A stretch of DNA of 43,334 bases from an uncultured Megasphaera sp. (lineage in GTDB: Bacteria; Bacillota; Negativicutes; Veillonellales; Megasphaeraceae). The notes below the pieces were generated by a model that saw nothing but the letters and a program-made list of their open reading frames with translations, had not been told where the DNA came from and made no database searches. The stretch spans positions 1-43,334 of the forward strand of contig USGG01000008.1 of the NCBI GenBank assembly GCA_900554215.1. The letters run 5' to 3'. Positions 15,588 to 23,730 of the stretch are shown piece by piece. Each line of letters starts with the position of its first letter. The first letter of the stretch is position 1. The position numbers and the translations under genes were made by a program.

Positions 15588-15776
15588 ATGACGTGGGGAC
15601 CTTGTTTTATGTATTATCGTTGTCCGCAGTGCGGCAAGAAATTTAAATACGCTATCGATTTGATTCCGGAATTCGGCGACGCCTTCGGGACCTGTCCCGA
15701 CTGTCATGTCGGCGGCGTACTGGAGGGAGAAGGCGCACGTACGAAAGACGACGGGGCGTATGAAGAAGTAGAATGA
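15588..15776 (+). CDS. Small zinc-ribbon protein, 62 aa
   Basis: The product carries two CxxC knuckles, Cys12/Cys15 (YRCPQCGKKF) and Cys36/Cys39 (GTCPDCHVG), 21 residues apart, which fits a zinc ribbon. The remainder is acidic. There is no membrane segment. The ATG at 15588 has TAGGAG ten bases upstream; a GTG at 15579 is too close to that site. It lies 16 bp after the BKACE gene and 38 bp before the carrier gene, so it is almost certainly co-transcribed. Function is unknown: it may assist the enzyme, bind nucleic acid or act as a metal-binding accessory. Confidence 0.8.
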   Translation: MTWGPCFMYYRCPQCGKKFKYAIDLIPEFGDAFGTCPDCHVGGVLEGEGARTKDDGAYEEVE

Positions 15777-15814
15777 GGTTCCCGTCATGCCGGATTATAT
15801 AAAGGAGGCTTATT

Positions 15815-17194
15815 ATGGCGCAAGCAAATTCGCAAAACGCACAGAAGAAGACGATTACCGATAAGTTTATAGAATTCAGCTTAAACTATATTCCCGACTC
15901 CATGGTATTCGTATTGGGGCTGACTGTATTTGTCTTTGTTCTGGCGCTGATTTTTACTGATTCGACGCCGTGGGGATTGGTTGAAGATTATGCAAAAGGA
16001 TTCTGGGAATTATTAAGCTTTTCCATGCAGATGTGCTTGATGATGATCAGCGGCTTCGTTATTGCTAACGCAAAATCGGTCCGCAGAGGCATCGTCCGCT
16101 TAATTGACTGGCCGAAGACGCGCGGCGGCACCATCGCCCTGTTTGCCCTGATTACCGGCGTTATTTCCTGGCTTCACTGGGGCGTCGGCCTCATGGCTAC
16201 GATTATCATGGGCAAGGAAATCGCTATCCGCAAAAGAGGGCAGGGCTTCCACTATGCCTTTATCGTCGCTATGGCCTATACGAGCATGAATATTATGGCC
16301 AACGGCATCTCCCAGGCTGCGCCGCTGCTGTCGGCGACGCCGGGCAACTTTATGGAAAAAATCATGGGCGGCATCGTGCCGATCAGCCAGACATCCCTGT
16401 CCCCGTACATGATGACCTTCCTCGTATTGGAATTATTGGCTTTGCCCGTCGTATACTACCTGCTCATGCCTAAGAAGGAAAAGGCTGTAGAAATCAGCGA
16501 CGAGCTGTACAAGGAATTTACGGCAGAACCGGAAAAGATCGACGCCTCGAAGAAACTGACGCCGGCCGAACGGTGGGAACGGTCCCGCGTATTGAATACC
16601 CTCATCGCTTTATTAATTCTCATCTGGTTCGGCGACCACGTCATTACGGAAGGCGTTAGCAAGATCAACCTGAACACGATCAACTTCGCCCTCTTTGGCT
16701 TGGGCTTATTGTTCCACGATTCGCCGCACAGCTATATTGAATCGGTAAAAGAAGGGGCGACGACCGTATACGGCGTCATTATCCAGTTCCCCTTGTATGC
16801 CGGCATTTTCGGCCTGATTACGTTCTCTGGCCTGGCCGATGAAATTACGGAACTGTTTATCTCCATCGCAACGCCGGGAACCTATCCGTGGATTGTATTC
16901 ATTTACACCGGCATCATGGACTTCTTTGTCCCGTCTGCAGGGTCTAAATTCGTTATCGAAGCACCGTACCTGGTTCCGGCGGCTCAGCATTTAGGCGTTC
17001 CCGTTTCGCAGGTTATCAATGCTTACGGCACGGGCGCGCAGATGGCAAACCTGATTCAGCCCTTCTGGGCCATTGCCTATCTGGCGGCCTTCCGCCTTCG
17101 CTTCCAGGAAATCCTGCCGTTTACGTTCATGCTCTGGCTGTTCGTATTCATTGCCGGCAGCCTGTGGTTCCTCATTTTCCCCTTTGGATGGTAA
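15815..17194 (+). CDS. atoE: Short-chain fatty acid transporter, AtoE family
   Basis: The 459-residue product has about ten or more membrane segments and matches the AtoE family, proposed to move short-chain fatty acids such as acetoacetate or butyrate. Diagnostic stretches are the early FIEFSLNYIPDSMVFV, GVISWLHWGVGLM, MAYTSMNIMANGISQAAPLL, IMDFFVPSAGSKFVIEAPYL and NAYGTGAQMANLIQPFW near the C-terminus. Length is close to the E. coli protein. AAAGGAGG at 15801-15808 precedes the ATG. As last gene of the operon it could import the substrate or exchange it for the acetoacetate that BKACE releases; direction is inferred. A long terminator follows. Confidence 0.9.
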   Translation: MAQANSQNAQKKTITDKFIEFSLNYIPDSMVFVLGLTVFVFVLALIFTDSTPWGLVEDYAKGFWELLSFSMQMCLMMISGFVIANAKSVRRGIVRLIDWPKTRGGTIALFALITGVISWLHWGVGLMATIIMGKEIAIRKRGQGFHYAFIVAMAYTSMNIMANGISQAAPLLSATPGNFMEKIMGGIVPISQTSLSPYMMTFLVLELLALPVVYYLLMPKKEKAVEISDELYKEFTAEPEKIDASKKLTPAERWERSRVLNTLIALLILIWFGDHVITEGVSKINLNTINFALFGLGLLFHDSPHSYIESVKEGATTVYGVIIQFPLYAGIFGLITFSGLADEITELFISIATPGTYPWIVFIYTGIMDFFVPSAGSKFVIEAPYLVPAAQHLGVPVSQVINAYGTGAQMANLIQPFWAIAYLAAFRLRFQEILPFTFMLWLFVFIAGSLWFLIFPFGW

Positions 17195-17240
17195 TGTAGC
17201 TGCTAACTCAATTTACTATACTCTCATCTCAATATGAAAC

Positions 17241-17294
17241 ATGCAAAAGACCTGCCGTGAGGAGATACTCTTGTCTCCGGCAGGTCTTTTGCAT
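17241..17294 (+). terminator. Terminator of the BKACE-atoE operon
   Basis: Perfect 17-bp inverted repeat, left arm 17241-17257 and right arm 17278-17294, with AAAA and TTTT runs inside the arms. It could act on both strands. Confidence 0.85.
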
Positions 17295-17381
17295 TGTCGG
17301 CGAAATTATAATGAAGTCAAGGACGGGGCAAAAACGAGGCAAAAAACTTATTTCATTTGCATTTAGAATACTTGATGAGAA

Positions 17382-17430
17382 ATAAAAAAACAAGGAAACC
17401 TGCATATAACAGGAGTCCTTGTTTTTGTTT
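17382..17430 (-). terminator. Intrinsic terminator of rpsD
   Basis: On the minus strand AACAAGGA (17423-17416) pairs with TCCTTGTT (17396-17389), with an inner CCTG/CAGG stem, and runs into TTTTTTTA. Confidence 0.85.
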
Positions 17431-17449
17431 TGTGCTATTGTGCTCGTTA

Positions 17450-18037
17450 TTATTTGGAGTACAATTCGACAATGAGCGTTTCGTTGATTTCTACAGGAAT
17501 TTCGGAGCGTTCGGGCATACGCGTCAGCGTGCCTTCGAAGCCGTCGAAGTTCTTTTCGATGTAGGGAACATCGAAGGTTTTCAATTCCTGGAAGGATTTT
17601 TTGTACATTTCGTTAGCGCGGGAAGCTTCCTTCAACGTGATAACGGAACCTACTTTTACGTGTGCCGACGGAATGTCGCAACGTTTGCCGTTTACCAAGA
17701 TGTGGCCGTGGTTGACCATCTGGCGGGCCTGACGGATGGAGTTTGCAAAACCGATACGATATACCAGGTTATCCAAACGGCATTCCAGCAATTTCAGCAT
17801 GTTTTCGCCAGTAACGCCTTCCATCTTCTTGGCTTTATCATAATACCGGACAAACTGGCGTTCGAGCAAATTGTAGTATGCGCGAAGCTTCTGTTTTTCC
17901 AGTAACTGTGTGCCGTATTCAGACATCTTTTTCTGACGCTGTTCTTTCTTCACACGTTTTAATGCCTTAGGATGTCCGTACACATTGAGTCCGAACCGGC
18001 GACATTGCTTAAAACGTGCTTCTCTCCTCGTTGCCAT
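17450..18037 (-). CDS. rpsD: 30S ribosomal protein S4
   Basis: The 195-residue product matches bacterial S4. The N-terminus is basic and lacks the four-cysteine zinc motif (it has Cys12 only). LEKQKLRAYYNLLERQF follows, then the S4 RNA-binding domain (about 88-150, LDNLVYRIGFANSIRQARQMVNHGHILVNGK) and the conserved end LIVELYSK. S4 nucleates 30S assembly by binding 16S rRNA. The gene stands alone instead of in the rpsM-rpsK-rpoA cluster, as is common for rpsD in low-GC Gram-positives. It has its own consensus promoter and terminator. The predicted leader of about 40 nt seems too short for an S4-binding autoregulatory structure. GAGGTGATG precedes the ATG. Confidence 0.97.
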   Translation of the reverse strand: MATRREARFKQCRRFGLNVYGHPKALKRVKKEQRQKKMSEYGTQLLEKQKLRAYYNLLERQFVRYYDKAKKMEGVTGENMLKLLECRLDNLVYRIGFANSIRQARQMVNHGHILVNGKRCDIPSAHVKVGSVITLKEASRANEMYKKSFQELKTFDVPYIEKNFDGFEGTLTRMPERSEIPVEINETLIVELYSK

Positions 18038-18084
18038 TTTCTACATCACCTCATATAAAAATTTAATAAAACATAACAATAAAA

Positions 18085-18113
18085 ATTCTATCACGGTTGC
18101 AGGGCTTTGTCAA
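18085..18113 (-). promoter_or_regulatory. Consensus sigma-70 promoter of rpsD
   Basis: On the minus strand TTGACA (18113-18108), 17-bp spacer, TAGAAT (18090-18085). Confidence 0.88.
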
Positions 18114-18300
18114 CGGATAGGAAGGGAAAAGTGCCGGTGTTTTGGGCTCGGAGCTTGACCCATACATTTTTTTACCGATGCTGCGTAAAGAATGCGTAAA
18201 CTGCAAGTTGCGAAATACGGCGTAAAATAGGGGGATTTCCTTTGCTGGTTTCGGTTAACAATGCGCTGACCTGGACGATTGTCGCCGTCTTATGAGTAAA
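18114..18300. other. Gene-free region with GCGTAAA repeats upstream of araE
   Basis: No gene is visible between rpsD and araE. GCGTAAA occurs at 18183-18189, 18194-18200 and 18220-18226, with a near match TGCGAAA at 18209-18215. The spacing of about one helical turn between the first two suggests binding sites for an unidentified regulator. Confidence 0.4.
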
Positions 18301-18374
18301 TGTGCTCGTGAACACTATTGACAAAAAGTTTACAAAGAGATAGGATATACATAACAAAACTGTGTTCGAACACA
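18301..18374 (+). promoter_or_regulatory. araE promoter flanked by two LacI-type operators
   Basis: TTGACA (18318-18323), 17-bp spacer and TAGGAT (18341-18346) form a good promoter. TGTGCTCGTGAACACT (18301-18316) abuts the -35 and the perfect palindrome TGTGTTCGAACACA (18361-18374) lies just after the expected start of transcription. A related site stands before the repressor and galM genes at 24829-24842. Confidence 0.75.
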
Positions 18375-18439
18375 ATTTATAGAAAGTAAGAAAAATCCAT
18401 ATTTTAATTGTATTTATTGCTGAGTGGAGGAATGGAGAA

Positions 18440-19831
18440 ATGAACACGAGCACAGCGGAAAAAGATAATAAAAAGATATCCAGTTCTTTTATTTACTTTT
18501 TCGGCTCTTTTGGAGGTATTTTATTTGGGTACGATATCGGCGTTATGACCGGGGCGCTGCCCTTTCTGCAGGACGACTGGGGGCTGCACGGCAATGCCAG
18601 TATTATCGGCTGGATTACGTCGGCCGTTATGTTCGGTGCTATCTTCGGCGGCGCGCTGGCAGGTCAGCTGTCCGATAAATTGGGCCGCCGCAAGATGATT
18701 TTGATTTCCGCGCTGATTTTCGTCGTCGGCTCCATCTTGTCCGGTATCGCTCCGGACAACGGCCAATATTATCTGATTGGCGTCCGTATTTTGCTGGGCC
18801 TGGCCGTCGGCGCCGCATCGGCCCTTGTTCCGGCCTATATGTCGGAAATGGCTCCGGCTCATCTGCGGGGCCGTTTGTCCGGCATCAACCAGACGATGAT
18901 CGTATCGGGCATGCTGCTGTCGTACATTGTCGACTATTTGCTGAAGGATTTGCCCGAAATGTACGCCTGGCGTTTAATGCTCGGCTTAGCTGCTGTTCCA
19001 GCTATTATCTTGTTCTTCGGCGTCCTTCGCCTTCCCGAATCGCCGCGTTTTCTCGTCCGTCATAACTTATTGGATGCCGCCCGCCGTACGCTGAGCTATA
19101 TCCGGCCCAGCGACGAAGTAGAACCGGAATTAAAACAGATTCAGGAAACCGTCGCCGCCGAAGCCCATGCTGCGCAAAACAGCTCTTGGGGGATGTTGTT
19201 CAGCAGTAAATATCAGTACTTGGTCGTCGCCGGTATCGGCGTCGCCGCATTCCAGCAGTTCCAGGGGGCAAACGCAATTTTCTATTACATTCCCCTTATT
19301 GTTGAAACGGCGACAGGACACGCTGCCAGCTCGCAGCTCATGTGGCCGATTATTCAGGGTATCCTCCTCGTTTTGGGTTCCCTCGTTTTCCTGGTCATTG
19401 CCGATAAGTTCAACCGCCGCACGCTGCTGAAAGTCGGCGGCACGATCATGGGCCTGTCCTTTATCCTGCCGGCTATCATCAACAGCATCATGCCCGATAC
19501 GAACCCGATGATGATCGTATTCTTCCTGTGCATCTACGTTGCCTTTTATTCCTTTACATGGGCCCCGCTGACCTGGGTTATCGTCGGCGAAATCTTCCCG
19601 CTGGCTATCCGCGGCCGCGCGTCCGGCATGGCTTCGTCCTTCAACTGGATCGGCTCCTTCCTGGTCGGCTTGTTATTCCCCATCATGACGGCTTCGATGC
19701 CGCAGGAAATCGTCTTCGCTATCTTCGGCGTCATCTGCATGCTCGGCGTATGCTTCGTGACGAAATGCGTTCCGGAAACGCGCGGCCATACGCTGGAAGA
19801 AATCGAAGCGCAGGGAACGAAGAGAAGATAA
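18440..19831 (+). CDS. araE: Sugar:proton symporter, MFS sugar porter family (probable arabinose permease)
   Basis: The 463-residue product shows the sugar porter signatures in order: GGILFGYDIGVMTGAL in helix 1, DKLGRRK after helix 2, RLSGINQ around helix 4-5, PESPRFL before the central loop, QQFQGANAIFYY in helix 7 and PETRGHTLEEIE at the end. Twelve membrane segments are expected. Family members couple uptake of arabinose, xylose, galactose or glucose to protons. Leading an operon of araB, araD and araA, it is very probably the L-arabinose carrier. GGAG lies just before the ATG. The gene is read from a promoter with two operator-like palindromes. Confidence 0.92.
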   Translation: MNTSTAEKDNKKISSSFIYFFGSFGGILFGYDIGVMTGALPFLQDDWGLHGNASIIGWITSAVMFGAIFGGALAGQLSDKLGRRKMILISALIFVVGSILSGIAPDNGQYYLIGVRILLGLAVGAASALVPAYMSEMAPAHLRGRLSGINQTMIVSGMLLSYIVDYLLKDLPEMYAWRLMLGLAAVPAIILFFGVLRLPESPRFLVRHNLLDAARRTLSYIRPSDEVEPELKQIQETVAAEAHAAQNSSWGMLFSSKYQYLVVAGIGVAAFQQFQGANAIFYYIPLIVETATGHAASSQLMWPIIQGILLVLGSLVFLVIADKFNRRTLLKVGGTIMGLSFILPAIINSIMPDTNPMMIVFFLCIYVAFYSFTWAPLTWVIVGEIFPLAIRGRASGMASSFNWIGSFLVGLLFPIMTASMPQEIVFAIFGVICMLGVCFVTKCVPETRGHTLEEIEAQGTKRR

Positions 19832-19867
19832 TTAATGTATTCCTTTACGGGAGAAAGGACTTGTCTC

Positions 19868-21472
19868 ATGGATTTATTAAAGGTTGCAGCGAACATTAAA
19901 AACGGCGAAACGGCATTAGGAATTGAACTCGGTTCGACCCGCATTAAAGCGGTTCTCGTCAATTACGACTGCCAGACCATCGCTTCGGGCAGCTACGGCT
20001 GGGAAAACGCCCTGCGCGACGGCGTGTGGACCTATTCGCTGGATGAAGTATGGAAGGGGATCCAGGCCTGCTATGCCCAGCTGGCCGCCGATGTGCAGAG
20101 CCGCTATCACGTGCCGCTGACGCGTATCGGTTCTATCGGCGTCAGCGCCATGATGCACGGCTACCTGGCTTTCGATGCCCAGGGAGAACTGCTCGTTCCC
20201 TTCCGTACGTGGAGAAATAACATTACCGGTCAGGCCGCCAAGGCGCTGACGGAAACCTTCCATTTCAATATTCCCCAGCGCTGGAGCATTGCCCATCTGT
20301 ACCAGGCTATCCTGAACGGCGAAGACCATGTGCCGCAGATTTCCTTCTTGACGACCTTGGCCGGATATGTCCACTGGAAGCTGTGCGGCGAAAAAGTCCT
20401 GGGCATCGGCGATGCGTCGGGCATGTTCCCGATTGATGAACAAAGCGGCACGTATGATGCGAAGATGCTGGATATTTTTGAAAACTTAGACGCTGTAAAA
20501 CCCTATTCGTGGAAGCTTTCCGACCTGCTGCCGAAGGTACTGCGGGCCGGAGAAGGGGCCGGCACCTTGACGGAAGAAGGGGCGCGCCTCCTTGATCCGG
20601 CAGGCCGTCTGGAACGGGGCAGCCATATGGCTCCGCCCGAAGGCGACGCTGGTACGGGCATGGTCAGCACGAACAGCGTCCGCAAACGGACCGGCAACAT
20701 TTCCGTCGGCACGTCGGCCTTTTCCATGAACGTATTGGACCGGCCGCTGCAGGGCGTCCATGAAGATATCGACGTCGTCACGACGCCGGACGGGGCTCCT
20801 GTTGCCATGGTACACACGAATAACTGCTCGTCGGACATCAACGCCTGGGTCGACCTGTTCGGCCAGTTCGCTGCGGCGACGGGCCTGGCGATTGGGCCGG
20901 ACAAGCTGTATGAAACGTTGTTTAACCTGGCCGGCACGGCTGATAAAGATGCGGGCGGACTGGTCAACTACAGCTATTTGTCGGGCGAAAACGTAACGCG
21001 CATCGACAACGGCCGGCCGCTGTTCGTCCGCACGCCGCACAGCCGCTTTACCTTGCCGAACTTCATGCTGGCCCAGCTGTACGCAGCCTTTGCGCCGCTG
21101 AAAATAGGCATGGACATCCTGGTTCAGGAAGAAGGCATTGAGACGGACGTCATGATCGCCCAAGGCGGCTTGTTTAAGACGCCGGTCATTGGCCAGCAGG
21201 TATTGGCCGACGCCCTCAACATGCCGATTACCATTATGGATACGGCTGGCGAAGGCGGTCCGTGGGGCATGGCCGTATTGGCCGTATACATGGAAGTCCG
21301 TCAGGAGGGCGAAACGCTGGCCGACTTCCTGGATGAACGGGTATTCCGCCATCCGAAGAGCGTCACCTTGACGCCGAATGCCGAAGGCGTAGAAGGCTGC
21401 AATGCCTTTATTGAAAACTATAAGCGGGCCTTGGCTGTTGAAGCAGAAGCGGGCCGTACGTTGGCAGATTAA
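19868..21472 (+). CDS. araB: FGGY carbohydrate kinase, probable L-ribulokinase
   Basis: The 534-residue product is a FGGY-family kinase. It has an ATP-site strand GIELGSTRIKAVLVN (residues 18-32), ISVGTSAFSMNVL, NNCSSDINAWVDLF, and a C-terminal MIAQGGLFKTPVIGQQVLADALNMPI with DTAGEGGPWGMA. Its sequence is not the classical E. coli AraB type; it resembles the divergent kinases that Clostridia and Bacteroidetes carry in arabinose operons. Placement between araE and araD makes phosphorylation of L-ribulose by far the best role. ATG 19868 has AGAAAGGA seven bases upstream; an upstream in-frame ATG at 19835 lacks a ribosome site. The gap to araD is 21 bp. Confidence 0.85.
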   Translation: MDLLKVAANIKNGETALGIELGSTRIKAVLVNYDCQTIASGSYGWENALRDGVWTYSLDEVWKGIQACYAQLAADVQSRYHVPLTRIGSIGVSAMMHGYLAFDAQGELLVPFRTWRNNITGQAAKALTETFHFNIPQRWSIAHLYQAILNGEDHVPQISFLTTLAGYVHWKLCGEKVLGIGDASGMFPIDEQSGTYDAKMLDIFENLDAVKPYSWKLSDLLPKVLRAGEGAGTLTEEGARLLDPAGRLERGSHMAPPEGDAGTGMVSTNSVRKRTGNISVGTSAFSMNVLDRPLQGVHEDIDVVTTPDGAPVAMVHTNNCSSDINAWVDLFGQFAAATGLAIGPDKLYETLFNLAGTADKDAGGLVNYSYLSGENVTRIDNGRPLFVRTPHSRFTLPNFMLAQLYAAFAPLKIGMDILVQEEGIETDVMIAQGGLFKTPVIGQQVLADALNMPITIMDTAGEGGPWGMAVLAVYMEVRQEGETLADFLDERVFRHPKSVTLTPNAEGVEGCNAFIENYKRALAVEAEAGRTLAD

Positions 21473-21493
21473 CCCTGCCGGGAGGGATATCAT

Positions 21494-22192
21494 ATGTTAG
21501 AAGAATTGAAGCAGCAGGTCTATGAAGCGAATATGCGCCTGCCGAAATTGGAGCTCGTCACCTTTACGTGGGGCAACGTGTCGGGAATCGACCGGGAAAA
21601 GGGCCTTTTCGTCATCAAGCCGTCGGGCGTAGAATATGAAAAATTATCGCCTGCCGATATGGTCGTCGTAGATTTGGACGGAAAGGTCGTCGAAGGAGAC
21701 TTAAATCCGTCGAGCGATACGATGACTCACGCCGTATTGTACAAGGCCTTCCCCAATATCGGCGGCATCGTCCACGCCCATTCTCCCTGGGCCGTATCTT
21801 TTGCCCAGGCCGGCGTAGACCTTGAAGCCATGGGAACGACCCATGCCGATACGTTTTACGGCGACGTGCCCGTGACCGACGCGCTGACAAAAGAAGAAAT
21901 CGAAAGCGCCTATGAAGAAAATACGGGCAAGGTCATTGTCCGCACCTTTGCCGAACGGGGCATCGACCCCGATGCCGTTCCGGCCGTACTGGTAAAACAG
22001 CATGGGCCCTTTACGTGGGGACCGACGGCGGCGAAGGCCGTAGAGACGGCCAAAATCTTGGAAGTCGTCGCCGAAATGAACTACCATGCGCTCCAGCTCA
22101 CGCGCGCCGATATCCGCGTGCCCCAGTACCTGCTGGATAAGCATTACTACCGCAAGCACGGGGCCAACGCCTATTACGGACAGAAAAAATAA
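21494..22192 (+). CDS. araD: L-ribulose-5-phosphate 4-epimerase
   Basis: The 232-residue product belongs to the class II aldolase/epimerase family. AraD residues are visible: TWGNVSGID, KPSGVEYEKL, SSDTMTH with the zinc-site region Asp75, HAHSPWA (His94, His96 as zinc ligands), KQHGPFTWG with the third His, and the AraD-typical end YYRKHGANAYYGQ. Length and the last motif separate it from fuculose aldolases. It epimerises L-ribulose 5-phosphate to D-xylulose 5-phosphate, feeding the pentose phosphate pathway. GGGAGG precedes the ATG. Confidence 0.96.
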   Translation: MLEELKQQVYEANMRLPKLELVTFTWGNVSGIDREKGLFVIKPSGVEYEKLSPADMVVVDLDGKVVEGDLNPSSDTMTHAVLYKAFPNIGGIVHAHSPWAVSFAQAGVDLEAMGTTHADTFYGDVPVTDALTKEEIESAYEENTGKVIVRTFAERGIDPDAVPAVLVKQHGPFTWGPTAAKAVETAKILEVVAEMNYHALQLTRADIRVPQYLLDKHYYRKHGANAYYGQKK

Positions 22193-22237
22193 GATCATTT
22201 ATTATCAGTATTTCACATATATAAGGAGGAACCATCC

Positions 22238-23662
22238 ATGTTACAAGTAAAAGATTATGAATTTTGGTTTGTCGCCGGAAGCCAGTATCTGTACGGCGAA
22301 GAACAGCTCCGCAACGTAGACCGCGATACGGAAGATATGGTCAACAAGCTCAATGCCAGCGGCAAGCTGCCCTACAAGGTCGTATACAAAGGCGTCATGA
22401 CGACGGCCGACGGCATTACGCAGTTCATGAAGGACGTAAACTACAACGACAACGTAGCCGGCGTCATCACCTGGATGCATACGTTCTCGCCGGCGAAAAA
22501 CTGGATTCGCGGCACCATGCTCCTGCAGAAACCGCTCCTCCATCTGGCAACGCAGTATTTGAACAACATTCCCTACGATACGATTGACTTCGATTACATG
22601 AACCTCAATCAGAGCGCTCATGGCGACCGCGAATACGGCTACATCAACGCCCGCCTGAATTTGAAGAACAAAGTCGTATACGGCTACTGGGAAGACGAAG
22701 ACGTACAGGATGAAATCGCTAAATGGCAGGACGTTGCTGTTGCGTACAACGAAAGCTTCAGCATCAAGGTATGCCGCTTCGGCGATACGATGCGCGACGT
22801 AGCCGTTACGGAAGGCGACAAGGTAGAAGCGCAGATTCGCCTGGGCTGGACTGTCGACTACTGGCCTGTCGGTGACCTCGTGCCGGTTATTAACAGCGTC
22901 AGCGATGAAGACGTACAGGCCGTATACGATCAGCTGAAGGAAGAATACACGATGGTCGCAGGCGACAACACGCCGGAAAAATTTGAACACAACGTTCGCG
23001 TGCAAATCAAAGAATATCTGGGTATCAAGCGCTTCCTGGATAAGGGCGGCTATACGGCGTTCTGCACGAACTTCCAGGATCTCTGCGGTATGGAACAGCT
23101 CCCGGGCCTGGCTGCGCAGCTGCTCATGAAGGAAGGCTACGGCTTCGCCGCTGAAGGCGACTGGAAGACGGCCGCACTGACGCGTCTGATGAAGATTATG
23201 GCTCACAACGACCGCACTGTATTCATGGAAGACTATACGCTGGACCTGCGCAAAGGCCACGAAGCAATTTTGGGCGCACACATGCTGGAAGTCGATCCAA
23301 CCATTGCCAGCGATAAACCGCGCATCGAAGTTCATCCCTTGGATATCGGCGATAAAGAAGACCCGGCCCGACTCGTCTTCACCGGCTCGGAAGGCGACGC
23401 TGTCAACCTGACGGTAGCCGACTTCCGCGGCGGCTTCCGCCTCATCAGCTACCCCGTAACGTGCCGTAAGCCCGAAGCGGAAACGCCTCACCTTCCTGTG
23501 GCAAAACAGCTCTGGACGCCGAAGGTCGGCTTGAAGAAAGGCGCTACGGCTTGGATTCACGCCGGCGGCGGTCACCACACCGTATTGAGCTTCCGCCTGA
23601 CGGAAGAACAAATCCACGACCTGGCCGTCATGTTCGACCTGGACTTAGTAGAAATCTGCTAA
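22238..23662 (+). CDS. araA: L-arabinose isomerase
   Basis: The 474-residue product matches AraA along its whole length: FWFVAGSQYLYGEEQL at the N-terminus, TWMHTFSPAK, HLATQYLNNIPYDTIDFDYMNLNQSAHGDRE, and FCTNFQDLCGMEQLPGLAAQ with the catalytic glutamate region. It ends in HAGGGHHTVLSF with active-site histidines. It converts L-arabinose to L-ribulose using a divalent metal ion. AAGGAGGA precedes the ATG, 45 bp after araD. It is the last gene of the operon and meets the repressor gene at a bidirectional terminator. Confidence 0.97.
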   Translation: MLQVKDYEFWFVAGSQYLYGEEQLRNVDRDTEDMVNKLNASGKLPYKVVYKGVMTTADGITQFMKDVNYNDNVAGVITWMHTFSPAKNWIRGTMLLQKPLLHLATQYLNNIPYDTIDFDYMNLNQSAHGDREYGYINARLNLKNKVVYGYWEDEDVQDEIAKWQDVAVAYNESFSIKVCRFGDTMRDVAVTEGDKVEAQIRLGWTVDYWPVGDLVPVINSVSDEDVQAVYDQLKEEYTMVAGDNTPEKFEHNVRVQIKEYLGIKRFLDKGGYTAFCTNFQDLCGMEQLPGLAAQLLMKEGYGFAAEGDWKTAALTRLMKIMAHNDRTVFMEDYTLDLRKGHEAILGAHMLEVDPTIASDKPRIEVHPLDIGDKEDPARLVFTGSEGDAVNLTVADFRGGFRLISYPVTCRKPEAETPHLPVAKQLWTPKVGLKKGATAWIHAGGGHHTVLSFRLTEEQIHDLAVMFDLDLVEIC

Positions 23663-23689
23663 TCGTCGGCTCATGCCGTTTTATCCATA

Positions 23690-23726
23690 AAAAAGAGAGA
23701 GGCTCGCGAAAGCCTCTCTTTTTTAT
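23690..23726. terminator. Bidirectional terminator between araA and the LacI-type gene
   Basis: AGAGAGGCT (23696-23704) pairs with AGCCTCTCT (23711-23719) around CGCGAA, flanked by A-run on the left and T-run on the right, so it can end transcription from both sides. Confidence 0.92.
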
Positions 23727-23730
23727 AAGA

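Noticed and set aside
18038..18084. S4-binding leader for autoregulation of rpsD
   Set aside because: The predicted leader is only about 40 nt and A+T-rich, without the needed pseudoknot-like pairing.
22241..23617. 458-codon frame antisense to araA
   Set aside because: Shadow of araA caused by codon bias; no start signals and no recognisable family.
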